DNA from: a virus
Reading direction: 5' to 3' (one strand)
Virus record (IMG/VR): IMGVR_UViG_3300008266_000175
Location: 1 to 38,046 of that record
Length of the DNA stretch: 38,046 bases
Part shown: positions 15,725-24,190 of the stretch, piece by piece
Numbering within the stretch: position 1 is the stretch's first letter
How the letters are laid out: every line of letters begins with the position of its first letter
Made by a program: the position numbers and the translations under genes
The notes under the pieces: model-generated
Databases searched by the model: none
The model's input: the letters and a program-made list of their open reading frames with translations, nothing else
Told to the model about the DNA's origin: nothing

Positions 15725-17039
15725 CCCAGCAGTAAAGGTGAACATCGGCGGCGATGCCTCGGGGCTTATCTCTGCCATTGAGCAATCCAAGCAAGCCGTT
15801 TCCAACTTCGGAAGCGCGGCGGCTAACATCCTTGAGCGCAAGCTTGGCTTGAAGGACGTATTTAAGGGCGTCTTGCAGGGCGTGGGTATTGCCAGCGTAA
15901 ACCAGATTGCGGAGAAGCTTACCGTTCCTTTTAAAGAAGCTGCCGAGTCTGCGCAGAAAATAGAACAATATACGGCGCGTGCAGCCGATGCCACAGAGCG
16001 TTTAATCAAGGCTAGGCAGAACGATAATCAGCAGCTTGCCACAGCAATCAAGCAGATGGAGCGGTTCCAAAAGGAGGCGGAACGCGCTGCAAACGCGCCC
16101 ACCTCTAAAAAGTTTTTTGGCTTAATTGAACGCGGCTCCGGAATTGATAAGCTCTTTGGCTTTAGCGCCAGAGAGGACGCAAAGAAACAAGAAGCCATTG
16201 CGGAAAACACGGCCTTAGCCGCCGAAAAGGCGGTTGAGATAGAACAAAAGAAATCACAGATAAAGGCCAAGAATGATTCTGATGAGTTAAGGGGTTTGCG
16301 CGAAATCGCCTCCGAGGATGAAAAGCGTAAGGCATCCAAGGAAAAGCTTGCCGAGTTTGAGAAGCAGCGGGCAATGGAGAAGATGGACGCCGACCAAAAG
16401 CTGTCCACGCTGGCCGTTGATAAAGCCAAGATTGACCAGCAGATTGCCAAGTATGCCGAGTTCACACGGGCGGGCGGCGAGCTTACCAATCAGGGGCAGG
16501 AGGAGCTTCTTGCCCTAAAGAACAAGCAGCTAGACCTTGAGAAAGAAATTGCTGTCGTCACCAAGGACAAGGCCAACGCTGAAAAGCTGATCGGTGAAAC
16601 CATTGTCAGCAATACCGCCGAGTGGCAGAAGTTCAAAGCCACGATCACCACCACCGGCAAGGGGGACAAGGAGCTTTCAGACCGCGAGCTTGAGAGAAAG
16701 ATTCAGAACATCAAGCAAGCCCTATTTGTCAGCGAGGTAAACCGCGTTGGTCGCGTCGGTGTTGGCAATGAGCGCGGAGAAGATCCTTTCGGTTTTATCA
16801 ACGCCAACAACCTAGCGCAAGCCCAGGCTGAACTTGCCCTTCGTCAAAAGGTCCGATCCTTCACGGCCTCATTCGGTGAGGAACGTGCGTTCAAGATGCT
16901 CCCCGGCGTGAGTGAGCAACGCTTTTCCGAAATCAACAACACTTCTACCCAACTGGACAAGATTTCCAACACGCTGGAAAAGTTCAGCCAGCAGTTTAAC
17001 AAGGGAATCCCGGTTGTGTATCAGGGAGGGGACACCTAA
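15714..17039 (+). CDS. Tape measure protein, short
   Basis: 441 residues from ATG 15714 (an in-frame TTG at 15636 lies inside the preceding gene). It starts VKVNIGGDASGLISAIEQSK, the typical tape-measure opening. A short hydrophobic region near GVLQGVGIASVNQIAEKL follows, then long charged coiled coils up to about residue 330. With the usual ~0.15 nm per residue the tail would be about 65 nm, a short siphovirus tail. The end (SEINNTSTQLDKISNTLEKF) is helical. No lysozyme or peptidase domain is present. The stop overlaps the next start by one base. Confidence 0.8.
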   Translation: MPADPAVKVNIGGDASGLISAIEQSKQAVSNFGSAAANILERKLGLKDVFKGVLQGVGIASVNQIAEKLTVPFKEAAESAQKIEQYTARAADATERLIKARQNDNQQLATAIKQMERFQKEAERAANAPTSKKFFGLIERGSGIDKLFGFSAREDAKKQEAIAENTALAAEKAVEIEQKKSQIKAKNDSDELRGLREIASEDEKRKASKEKLAEFEKQRAMEKMDADQKLSTLAVDKAKIDQQIAKYAEFTRAGGELTNQGQEELLALKNKQLDLEKEIAVVTKDKANAEKLIGETIVSNTAEWQKFKATITTTGKGDKELSDRELERKIQNIKQALFVSEVNRVGRVGVGNERGEDPFGFINANNLAQAQAELALRQKVRSFTASFGEERAFKMLPGVSEQRFSEINNTSTQLDKISNTLEKFSQQFNKGIPVVYQGGDT

Positions 17040-18856
17040 TGGCATTTACTGACGGCACATTCACCACGGCAAAGCAGAACGGACCACGCCGGAAGGCGTT
17101 CCCGTTCATGCAGTCCGCCACCCCTGACATCACCGCATGCGTCTATGATCGCAACATGGTGGTTTATCCCGTCACCAGCTACTCGCCAGGGCTGGCAGAC
17201 CGGACCAGCGTAACGAACCTCCTGACCTACTCGGAGGCTTTCGACAATGCGGCATGGACCAAGACCAGCGCGACGGTAAGCGCCAACACCGTGGCGAATC
17301 CGATGGATGCGGCGACCACGGCGGACAGCTTGCTTGAGGCGGCGGCGAGCGCTGAACATACGATCACCCAAGCCGGGACGATTGCGGCAAGTGCGGCCAC
17401 CTTCTCCGTGTGCGTGAAAGCGCTTGGGCGGAACTATTGCCGGCTCAAGATCACCGACAGCGCGGCGTCAGCCAAGGCGGCTTTCTTCGACCTTTCGACG
17501 GGCGTGGTGGGCACGGTGGACAGCGGGGCGACCTCTGCCATTGTCCAGGTTGCAAGCGGCTGGTATCGTTGCAGCATCACGTTTACCTCCCCGGCAGCGG
17601 GGGCGGCGACCTGTTCAATCCAGCCCAGCACGGACGGGTCCACGGTGTCCTACCTTGGCACGACCTCGACGGGGCTTTACCTGTTTGGGGCTCAGTTGCA
17701 GCAGCTTTCGAGTGCGAGCGCCTACGCTGCGACGACCTCGGCCACCCGCACCATCTCCGCCCCCAACCTTGAGATTAACGAGACGCTAGATGGGAGTGAC
17801 CCGTTCGCCTATCTGGTAGGGGAGAGCGAAGTGGATGCGGCAAGCGGGGTGGGCTACTTCCGCCGCACTCACGCCCGCATCCCCGGCTCGCAAACCAATT
17901 ACCCCGGCTCGCGCTATATTGGCTTCCCCACCATAACAAACAAATACGGGTCCAGTTCCACGCTTACCGTTGGCATACTCCCACAAGGACCGACTGGCAC
18001 TTCGTTTGGGGCGGGCTATTACATGAACGGGTCGGCCTACACCTCGGGCGACAATAAGCTTTACCGCACGAAGCTTATCACCGGGACCGTCTATGCCAAG
18101 GCAACTGCCGGCACGTTTACGATCACTTACGGGGCGAACACGACTGCCGCCCTCAACTACAACGACAGCGCGGCGACGATCAAGACGGCGGTGGACGCGC
18201 TTGCGTCTGTCACGGCAGATGGAATCACAACGACATGGGTAAATAATTTATCCACGAACGGCACAATGGCGATAACCATTACCATTGTCGGCACCATCCC
18301 GACGAATTGGCCGAAGTATTTCACCATGACTGCGACGGGGCTAACCGTCAGCACCTCCAAGAATCCGGTCACGACTATCGTAACAGGAAACCTCCAATAC
18401 ATCTATTTGCCGGATCATCATACGATCACTTCCCACGGATTCGACACGGCGAAGCGGCTGGTCCTTGGAAACAACGGGACGAACCTTGCCGTGGCTGAGT
18501 CCGGCAGTTGGGGCAGCATAGACGCAAACACCATCTGGTTTGCGACTGTTGGTGGAACAACTACAGGGTATGCCTCGTTTGCCGGCGACTTCACCGCCGA
18601 CATTGACCCCTCCGGCGTGCGGCTGGTCCGCACCCGCACCGTTGAAACCTTCTCCCTTCCTGGCGTCACGACGGGCATCACTACCCCGGCAGACATTACG
18701 GTGAGCACTGGGATGCAAAACCCGACCGACTTCTACTACGCGCTTGCCAACTCGACGGGCTGGCAGACCTACGAAACGCAGGGTCCGGCAAAGTGGAATG
18801 ACTCGCAAATCTACCGACTCGAAACCACCGAAGTAAACCTTAGCGACTTCTACTAA
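17039..18856 (+). CDS. Tail-tip or receptor-binding protein with jelly-roll-like domain
   Basis: 605 residues; TAATG overlap with the tape measure. Residues ~57-240 (NLLTYSEAFDNAAWTKT, then YCRLKITDSAASAKAAFFDL, SGWYRCSITFTSPAAG, LYLFGAQLQQL) match the carbohydrate-binding jelly-roll domain commonly seen in phage tail proteins. The next part is beta-rich with many threonines, and a late segment (NLQYIYLPDHHTITSHGFDT) may be a tip domain. It lies where distal tail proteins normally lie, but no Dit/Tal signature is visible. Likely role: attachment to a surface glycan. The domain call is from pattern recognition. Confidence 0.7.
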   Translation: MAFTDGTFTTAKQNGPRRKAFPFMQSATPDITACVYDRNMVVYPVTSYSPGLADRTSVTNLLTYSEAFDNAAWTKTSATVSANTVANPMDAATTADSLLEAAASAEHTITQAGTIAASAATFSVCVKALGRNYCRLKITDSAASAKAAFFDLSTGVVGTVDSGATSAIVQVASGWYRCSITFTSPAAGAATCSIQPSTDGSTVSYLGTTSTGLYLFGAQLQQLSSASAYAATTSATRTISAPNLEINETLDGSDPFAYLVGESEVDAASGVGYFRRTHARIPGSQTNYPGSRYIGFPTITNKYGSSSTLTVGILPQGPTGTSFGAGYYMNGSAYTSGDNKLYRTKLITGTVYAKATAGTFTITYGANTTAALNYNDSAATIKTAVDALASVTADGITTTWVNNLSTNGTMAITITIVGTIPTNWPKYFTMTATGLTVSTSKNPVTTIVTGNLQYIYLPDHHTITSHGFDTAKRLVLGNNGTNLAVAESGSWGSIDANTIWFATVGGTTTGYASFAGDFTADIDPSGVRLVRTRTVETFSLPGVTTGITTPADITVSTGMQNPTDFYYALANSTGWQTYETQGPAKWNDSQIYRLETTEVNLSDFY

Positions 18857-19722
18857 TGGCGCGGCGGGTTGCAAAGTCGGGCATGGGCTTTTTCAGGGCC
18901 AGCGGCACGGCTCTTATCCTGTCCTTGCCTAGTCGCCCCGCTGGGGTGATTGGGCGGGTGCTGCTGGTCGGCGGTGGCGGTGGCGCAGCGGTGGGCGGTG
19001 GTGGCGGCGGTGGCGTCGTCCAGCTTTCCAATTTCATCTTCTCATCCCCTCCCTACGCGATCACCGTCGGCACGGGTGGGGCAGGGGCGGTTGCTTCGAC
19101 CTCGGGGAATAAGGGCGCATCCGGCACAGACACGACAGGCTTTGGGCGGACTGCCCTTGGCGGCGGCGGTGGTGGTAACACGGGCAACAATAGTCAGGAC
19201 ACGGGCGTTTCTGGCGGTTGCGGTGGCGGCGGTGGTGCTTACTCCGTGGCGATCACCCTTGGCGGCGCTGGCTTGCAGGGCGGTGGTGGTGGTGGTAACG
19301 GCGGGCAGCTTGCTTCTCCGTTCCCGGCTGGCGGTGGCGGTGGTGCTGGCGGGGGCGGCTATTCTGCAACGGGTGCGTCCGCCCCTGGCAACGGTGGCAA
19401 CGGCCTTCTTTCCGACATTAGCGGAACGGCGACTTACTACGCAGCGGGCGGCGGCGGGTGCTCATTCAGCAACGGCTTAGTGTTCGGCACGGGCGGCACG
19501 GGCGGCGGTGGCGACGGTGGCAACTCTGGCAGCGCCGGAACGGATGGACTCGGCGGCGGCGGTGGTGGGCGAAGCACAGGCAACGCCGGATGGGACGGCG
19601 GCGACGGCGTGGTGATCGTCTCTTACCCAGGCTCGCCCCGCTTCACTGGCGGAACCATAACGGAAGTAAACGGTAACACCATTCACACGTTCACCAGTTC
19701 CGGCACGCTGGCCGCTGGTTGA
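18856..19722 (+). CDS. Glycine-rich tail adhesin-like protein
   Basis: 288 residues; TAATG overlap with the previous gene. From residue ~38 the protein contains many runs of four to seven glycines (VLLVGGGGGAAVGGGGGGG and others) separated by short variable segments such as SATGASAPGNG and TATYYAAGG. It ends with a DGVVIVSYPG segment and a final beta-strand region. Glycine-rich sandwiches of this kind (polyglycine-II) form receptor-binding tips in several phages. The N-terminal ~35 residues would be the attachment part. Position among receptor-binding genes supports an adhesin role. The codons are dominated by GGC/GGT repeats. Confidence 0.65.
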   Translation: MARRVAKSGMGFFRASGTALILSLPSRPAGVIGRVLLVGGGGGAAVGGGGGGGVVQLSNFIFSSPPYAITVGTGGAGAVASTSGNKGASGTDTTGFGRTALGGGGGGNTGNNSQDTGVSGGCGGGGGAYSVAITLGGAGLQGGGGGGNGGQLASPFPAGGGGGAGGGGYSATGASAPGNGGNGLLSDISGTATYYAAGGGGCSFSNGLVFGTGGTGGGGDGGNSGSAGTDGLGGGGGGRSTGNAGWDGGDGVVIVSYPGSPRFTGGTITEVNGNTIHTFTSSGTLAAG

Positions 19723-19782
19723 CCTTTGCGCGAAATGATAACGAGCCAAGCGGAAACCCGCTGGGCAGATAAACCAAACACA

Positions 19783-19962
19783 ATGAATAACAAACCTACC
19801 CCGACAGACGCCCTCCGCATCCTTGATTCCGCCACGCATCCGGCCAACGCCGGAAAGCTTACCCGTGCGGATTATGCAAACGTGAACCTGGCGCTGATGG
19901 TGCTGGCGGACTTCGTGGACGCCCACCCCCCGATTCCAGAGGAACCTAAAGACTCTCCCTAA
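19783..19962 (+). CDS. Small protein between tail-fibre genes
   Basis: 59 residues from ATG 19783; an in-frame ATG at 19735 would add 16 residues, and the choice is uncertain. It contains a helical segment (YANVNLALMVLADFVDAH) and a proline-rich end. The stop shares its last base with the start of the following fibre gene (TAATG), so it is part of the same transcript. It could be a fibre-assembly helper, but no family is recognised. Confidence 0.6.
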   Translation: MNNKPTPTDALRILDSATHPANAGKLTRADYANVNLALMVLADFVDAHPPIPEEPKDSP

Positions 19963-22289
19963 TGGCTACTAACTTCGGTCAGTTCACCCTCTCAGCGTCT
20001 CCCACCACTGCGGAATACCTCGTTGGCTATGCCACGGCGGTTTCGGGTGGGGAGAGGCGCTGGACGCTGGCCGATGTGCTCGACCTTTACAGCGCCCGCA
20101 CGGCGACGCTGACCAACAAGACGATAAACGGGGCGAGTAACACGATCACGAACGTCTCGCTGACCGCTGGCATTACCGGCACGCTGGCGATTGGTAATGG
20201 CGGCACGGGGGCGACCACGGCGGCGGATGCGCGGACGGCGCTTGGCCTTGGCACGCTCGCCACCCAGAACGGCACCTTTTCAGGGACTAGTTCAGGCACG
20301 AACACGGGCGACCAGACCAGCATTGTAGGCATCACGGGCACGATTGCTCAGTTCAATACGGCCCTCACCGATGCCGATTTTGCCACGGGTGGCGGAACCG
20401 TCACGGGCACAAGTTCAGGGACCAACACGGGCGACCAGACGATCAGCCTAACCGGCGATGTGACCGGCAGTGGCACGGGCTCGTTTGCTGCCACCCTTGC
20501 GACGGTAAACTCCAACGTGGGGAGCTTTGGTTCTGCCACGGCTGCGCCCGTGTTCACGGTGAACGCCAAGGGGTTAATCACGGCGGCTAGTTCCTCGACG
20601 ATCACCCCTGCCGTTGGCAGTATCACGGGGCTTGGGACTGGAATTGCCACGGCCCTGGCGGTGAACACCGGGGCGGCGGGTGCGCCCGTCCTGTTCAATG
20701 GTGACGCCGGCACTCCCACCGCTTTGGTTGGCACGAACATCACCGGCACGGCTTCGGGCCTGACTGCTGGCAACGTGACGACAAACGCCAACCTGACGGG
20801 CGACGTGACGAGCGTAGGCAACGCCACGACCCTTGCCACAGTGAACTCTAATGTCGGCAGCTTCGGCTCCTCAACGTCGATCCCCAGCTTTACCGTGAAC
20901 GGCAAGGGGCTTATCACCGCCGCCTCGGGCAACGCTGTGGTTGCCCCCGCTGGCACCCTGACCGGCACGACGCTGGCCTCTGGCGTGGTGACCTCCTCCC
21001 TAACTACGGTGGGAGCCCTGAACTCTGGCAGCATCACCAGCGGCTTCGGCAGCATCGACGTGGGAGCTGACAGCATCAGCGGCGGGGCGATTTCGGGGAC
21101 GACCATTGGCGCAACTGGCGTCATCAGCACGACTGCTGGCCTGAACGCGCTCACGATTAACAACGCTGGAGCGAATCAGGTTAATCTGCTCGCGCAGAAC
21201 ACAGCGGGTTCTCTTGAGGGCGGCGTGTTTGCCAGCGGCGTCGGTTATATCGGAACGACCAGCGCGGATAACTTTGAGATTTACGCGCACAACGCAAAGC
21301 AGGCCACCTTCACCAGCACCGGCCTGAACTCCACCGTCATCGGCGCTACCACCCCGGCTGCTTTGAGCGCGACGACGGGGACGTTCAGCGGGGTAACAAG
21401 CATCAGCACCAACGACACGGCTTTCCGAGGCCGCGAATCTGGCGGAAATTATCGCAGTCTCGTAAAGGTGAACGCCAGCAACGTCATCGAAATTGGTGAT
21501 GCCAACAACACGAACACGGTGCCGGTGGCGACGGATGCGGCTAGTCTGTCGGTAGCCGGAACCGTTTTCTCGGGCGGCGTTGCCATCACCAAAAAGCTCT
21601 ATGTGGGCGACAGCCTCGTAGGGGCGGCGGGCAGCTTTACGACGCTGTCGGCGAGTGGGCTGATTACCAGCACCAACTCAGGCCGTCTTTTCAATCGCGC
21701 CGGGGCCGCGACTGCCGAGCAGTATTTCCAAGTCGCAAACACGGGCGGCGACTTCTTCTGGGGTGTCAACGACAGCGCGGCAGCTTTTGCTGGTGGCACC
21801 GCCTACTCCCTTTTCCGCTACGCCCCGACTGGCCGCGTGATTCAGGACATTATTCAGGGCACGGCGATCACCACGACGAGTTCCACCGGCCTCGCCGTCA
21901 CGGGCACCGTCAGCGCGACGGAGCGCATCACTTCAACAGCTTCTGGCTTTTCGGCAACGGCTGCCGGAACAGGTCTTACCATTGGCACCGCAACAGACGG
22001 GAGCACGGGTCAGTTTGTCGCCGGTTCTGCCACTGACTCATATCTTGATTACCTCGGAACCCTGCACGTCAGAAAGCTGACGGGCGGGACTGCTGACGTT
22101 CTCACGTTAAGCACCACCGGCCTCGCCGTCACGGGCACCGTCTCGACCACCGACCCCGCTGGTGGCGCTGGCCCCGCTTGGAAGCTGGGCGTTGCGGCTT
22201 CCGTTTCGCCAACCTCCCCGAATCGCACCATCCGAATCGACATCGGCGGGACGAGCTACTACCTGCACGCCAAGACCACTAACGACTAG
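19962..22289 (+). CDS. Repetitive tail fibre protein
   Basis: 775 residues. The start includes ATLTNKTINGASNTITNVS and GNGGTGATTAADARTALGLG, both widespread in phage fibre shafts. Internal repeats are clear: SGTSSGTNTGDQT at 107-119 and a near copy at 148-160, and a 32-residue block (beginning LATVNSNVGSFGS) at 179-210 and 291-322. Several TGLAVTGTVS units appear near the C-terminus. The end (WKLGVAASVSPTSPNRTIRI, then SYYLHAKT) looks like a small C-terminal head domain. The protein is likely a trimeric fibre that binds the host surface. No chaperone-type autocleavage motif is visible. Confidence 0.85.
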   Translation: MATNFGQFTLSASPTTAEYLVGYATAVSGGERRWTLADVLDLYSARTATLTNKTINGASNTITNVSLTAGITGTLAIGNGGTGATTAADARTALGLGTLATQNGTFSGTSSGTNTGDQTSIVGITGTIAQFNTALTDADFATGGGTVTGTSSGTNTGDQTISLTGDVTGSGTGSFAATLATVNSNVGSFGSATAAPVFTVNAKGLITAASSSTITPAVGSITGLGTGIATALAVNTGAAGAPVLFNGDAGTPTALVGTNITGTASGLTAGNVTTNANLTGDVTSVGNATTLATVNSNVGSFGSSTSIPSFTVNGKGLITAASGNAVVAPAGTLTGTTLASGVVTSSLTTVGALNSGSITSGFGSIDVGADSISGGAISGTTIGATGVISTTAGLNALTINNAGANQVNLLAQNTAGSLEGGVFASGVGYIGTTSADNFEIYAHNAKQATFTSTGLNSTVIGATTPAALSATTGTFSGVTSISTNDTAFRGRESGGNYRSLVKVNASNVIEIGDANNTNTVPVATDAASLSVAGTVFSGGVAITKKLYVGDSLVGAAGSFTTLSASGLITSTNSGRLFNRAGAATAEQYFQVANTGGDFFWGVNDSAAAFAGGTAYSLFRYAPTGRVIQDIIQGTAITTTSSTGLAVTGTVSATERITSTASGFSATAAGTGLTIGTATDGSTGQFVAGSATDSYLDYLGTLHVRKLTGGTADVLTLSTTGLAVTGTVSTTDPAGGAGPAWKLGVAASVSPTSPNRTIRIDIGGTSYYLHAKTTND

Positions 22290-22291
22290 TC

Positions 22292-22834
22292 ATGGCGGAT
22301 CGGAACTACCCTCCCGGTGACTTCGCAGACCGCACCAACGAAGTGGTCGGCCCGCTGGTCCTTGCACCGGAGGAGGGTGGGGCGGGGTATGACGACGTAT
22401 GGAAGGTTTCAAATTGCTGGGGGTGCTCGTTCAACGGCATAGAGGTGGCGGCAGGGAAGCAGCGGGAGAACGCCCAAGACCTGAACCGATATTCCCTTGG
22501 CAACCGCTTCACCGGCCTAGTGCTGGACGCTGGCGGGCAAGGGGCCATCCTGGCGAAAGGCGGGTCGTCAGACAATACATGGGATGACGTGCTAATCCGC
22601 AAGGCTGGCGGGAACAGCGACGTGATGATCGGTGGTTACTCGCAGCAGTCCCGCGCCACCTCCAAGAATAACCGCTTCAACAACATCAGGCGGGAGGACG
22701 GGAAGCCGGTGCGCTACGCTTACACCTTTCTCCGCGCCCACCGCCCCCGCTTCACGAACAGCAAGGTGGAGTTTCAATTCTGGTGGTCCCTTGTGCGGAC
22801 GATCGACCAGGAGATTAAGTATCTGTTCGCATGA
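22292..22834 (+). CDS. Beta-helix-like tail protein
   Basis: 180 residues, starting two bases after the fibre stop. Repeating asparagine/glycine-spaced strands (NCWGCSFNGIEV, NRFTGLVLDAGGQGAIL, DNTWDDVLIRKAGGN, NNRFNNIRREDG) suggest a short right-handed beta-helix of the pectate-lyase type. It ends with a hydrophobic WW-containing segment (FQFWWSLVRTIDQEIKYLFA). No catalytic residues can be assigned. The likely role is an adhesin part or a small glycan-binding or degrading spike. It overlaps the next gene by ATGA. Confidence 0.55.
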   Translation: MADRNYPPGDFADRTNEVVGPLVLAPEEGGAGYDDVWKVSNCWGCSFNGIEVAAGKQRENAQDLNRYSLGNRFTGLVLDAGGQGAILAKGGSSDNTWDDVLIRKAGGNSDVMIGGYSQQSRATSKNNRFNNIRREDGKPVRYAYTFLRAHRPRFTNSKVEFQFWWSLVRTIDQEIKYLFA

Positions 22835-23526
22835 AGCGTGTGATTCCAGTCCTTGCCCTGCTGATTCTGGCGGGGTGCTCGACGGTTGCCCCTCAGCGGG
22901 GAGGGGTTGCTACCATCGGCAAAGCTATCCTCGCCCCATTTAAGGCGGTAGGGGAAGTCGTTAAACGCCCCATTGCGGGCAATCCTAAGCCCCTAGAAGG
23001 GGCGGGAGCGGGTGAAGTGGCGACTATTACCCAGCCGGACAACCCCGGCCAGCAATCGGCCCAGAATTACGAGACGACAAGGGAGGAGGAGATAACCTTC
23101 GCCCAGCCCACCATTCAGACCACGGAAGCGGGCGGGGTAAAGACCACCCTGCAAATCCCTGCCGGATCCAAGAAGGTCATACGGGAAGCCCAGAAGGTAG
23201 GCCAGACCCTTGGCGCAGCCCAGAAGGACACGGCACGGGCTGACGCAGCCTGGTTGGCTTCCTTCCAATGGGTGCAGGGCGTGGGCGTGCTGGTCATGCT
23301 GGTCGGCATTGTAGGCTTTGCCCACCCCGCCGCCCGCCTCCTTATCGGTGGCAAGGACACCGCCCTAATGGTGGCCGGTGCTGGTGCTGCGATGATCTTT
23401 GGTCCCGCTATCCTGCAACGCTATGGGAATTACTTCGCCTTGGCGATTGTCGTGGCGGCTGGCTACTGGTTCTTTTCCCGCGCCAAACACAAAGAGGGAA
23501 TGTTAGACGCACTCACCAAGAAATGA
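22831..23526 (+). CDS. Lipoprotein with three membrane segments, probable lysis or envelope protein
   Basis: 231 residues. The N-terminus MKRVIPVLALLILAGC is a lipoprotein signal with a lipobox (LAGC, cysteine at 16). The next ~125 residues are soluble and polar. Three hydrophobic stretches follow: around GVGVLVMLVGIVGF, TALMVAGAGAAMIFGPAIL and YFALAIVVAAGYWFF, ending with a basic tail. It comes just before a holin-like gene at the end of the late operon, where lysis genes are expected. It may be a spanin-like or holin-like protein, but the combination does not match the types I know. ATGA overlaps link it to both neighbours. Confidence 0.6.
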   Translation: MKRVIPVLALLILAGCSTVAPQRGGVATIGKAILAPFKAVGEVVKRPIAGNPKPLEGAGAGEVATITQPDNPGQQSAQNYETTREEEITFAQPTIQTTEAGGVKTTLQIPAGSKKVIREAQKVGQTLGAAQKDTARADAAWLASFQWVQGVGVLVMLVGIVGFAHPAARLLIGGKDTALMVAGAGAAMIFGPAILQRYGNYFALAIVVAAGYWFFSRAKHKEGMLDALTKK

Positions 23527-23729
23527 AAACCCTGGTCGATAACATCAACGCAAACCCTAAATACTTCGCTTGGGTGGGAACCGTAAGCGGGTGGCTGTCC
23601 TTCGACATGCTAAGGGCGGCACAATTTGGGGCGGCTCTGCTGGCCGGACTCGTTAGCCTGTGCGCCCTGATCTTGACGGGGCCGAAGGCTTGGCAGGAGT
23701 TCAAAAGCTGGTTCAAGAAAAAGCCCTGA
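23523..23729 (+). CDS. Holin-like small membrane protein
   Basis: 68 residues; ATGA overlap with the lipoprotein gene. One clear membrane segment (FGAALLAGLVSLCALILTG), possibly a weaker one before it (YFAWVGTVSGWLSFDML), and a strongly basic C-terminus (FKSWFKKKP). This is the profile of a small holin, and the location at the end of the late operon supports it. The alternative is an unrelated membrane protein. Confidence 0.6.
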   Translation: MKTLVDNINANPKYFAWVGTVSGWLSFDMLRAAQFGAALLAGLVSLCALILTGPKAWQEFKSWFKKKP

Positions 23730-23730
23730 C

Positions 23731-23793
23731 ATGCGCGGACCCGATACAGACGACATTGACGAGGACGACGAGGAGTTGCCCATAGAGACGTAA
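23731..23793 (+). CDS. Possible 20-residue acidic peptide
   Basis: An ATG one base after the holin-like stop opens a 20-codon frame rich in aspartate and glutamate (DTDDIDEDDEELPIE). Spacing fits the operon, but the length is too short for a confident call. Confidence 0.25.
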   Translation: MRGPDTDDIDEDDEELPIET

Positions 23794-23800
23794 ATGAAGT

Positions 23801-23831
23801 GGGCTGGTCGCCTCCCCCGAGACGCCAGCCC
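23801..23831 (+). terminator. Hairpin at the end of the rightward operon
   Basis: Arms 23801-23814 and 23819-23831 pair strongly (GGGCTGG with CCAGCCC, then CTC with GAG, with one bulge and one mismatch) around a CCCC loop. No T run follows, so it would be an imperfect or factor-assisted terminator. It lies between the two converging operons. The rest of 23832-23949 contains only two short TAGGGG repeats and small hairpins. Confidence 0.5.
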
Positions 23832-23949
23832 TGAGAGGTGCTTCTAAACCGCCGTCCCCAGCCGCTTAGACTTGCCCCGAGAAATATGGGGTTCGCCCTC
23901 TCTTGGGCTATTAGCTAGGGGCTTACTTAGGTAGGGGTCAAGCTTCTTT

Positions 23950-24060
23950 TTACTCGTCCTTCTCCCCCGCAAGCCGCTCCTCCACCCAGAACACGACCAA
24001 GACAAAAGCCCCCACAAGGGCGAACCAGGCAGCAGCCAGTAGGCTAGTCAGCGTTTTCAT
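23950..24060 (-). CDS. 36-residue membrane protein, last early gene
   Basis: The start overlaps the preceding gene by 17 bases. MKTLTSLLAAAWFALV is followed by GAFVLVVFWVEERL and an acidic end. One membrane segment fills most of the protein. It is one of several tiny membrane proteins in the leftward arm. Function unknown. Confidence 0.55.
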   Translation of the reverse strand: MKTLTSLLAAAWFALVGAFVLVVFWVEERLAGEKDE

Positions 24061-24190
24061 CGTTAAGGAGGTTGTCGATCTTCCCGCCCAGCCACTGCCT
24101 CCCCTCGGAGGCCACCCACTCAGCCAGCATCAGCAAGTAGTAGGTGGGGAACAGGGCCATACAGAGTAAGGTGGAGAGGAGGTTTTTCAT
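24044..24190 (-). CDS. 48-residue membrane protein
   Basis: ATGA overlap with the upstream winged-helix-like gene. It starts MKNLLSTLLCMALFPTYYLL, a hydrophobic segment of about 20 residues that could be a membrane anchor or signal peptide. The polar C-terminal half (EGRQWLGGKIDNLLNDENAD) looks like an amphipathic helix. Function unknown. Confidence 0.55.
   Translation of the reverse strand: MKNLLSTLLCMALFPTYYLLMLAEWVASEGRQWLGGKIDNLLNDENAD

Noticed and set aside
20348-21163. A 271-codon minus-strand frame over the tail fibre.
   Set aside because: Repetitive proline/valine text that mirrors fibre repeats; no start signal and no known pattern.
23794-23844. A 16-codon frame directly after the acidic peptide.
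   Set aside because: It lies entirely over the hairpin at 23801-23831 and has no independent support.
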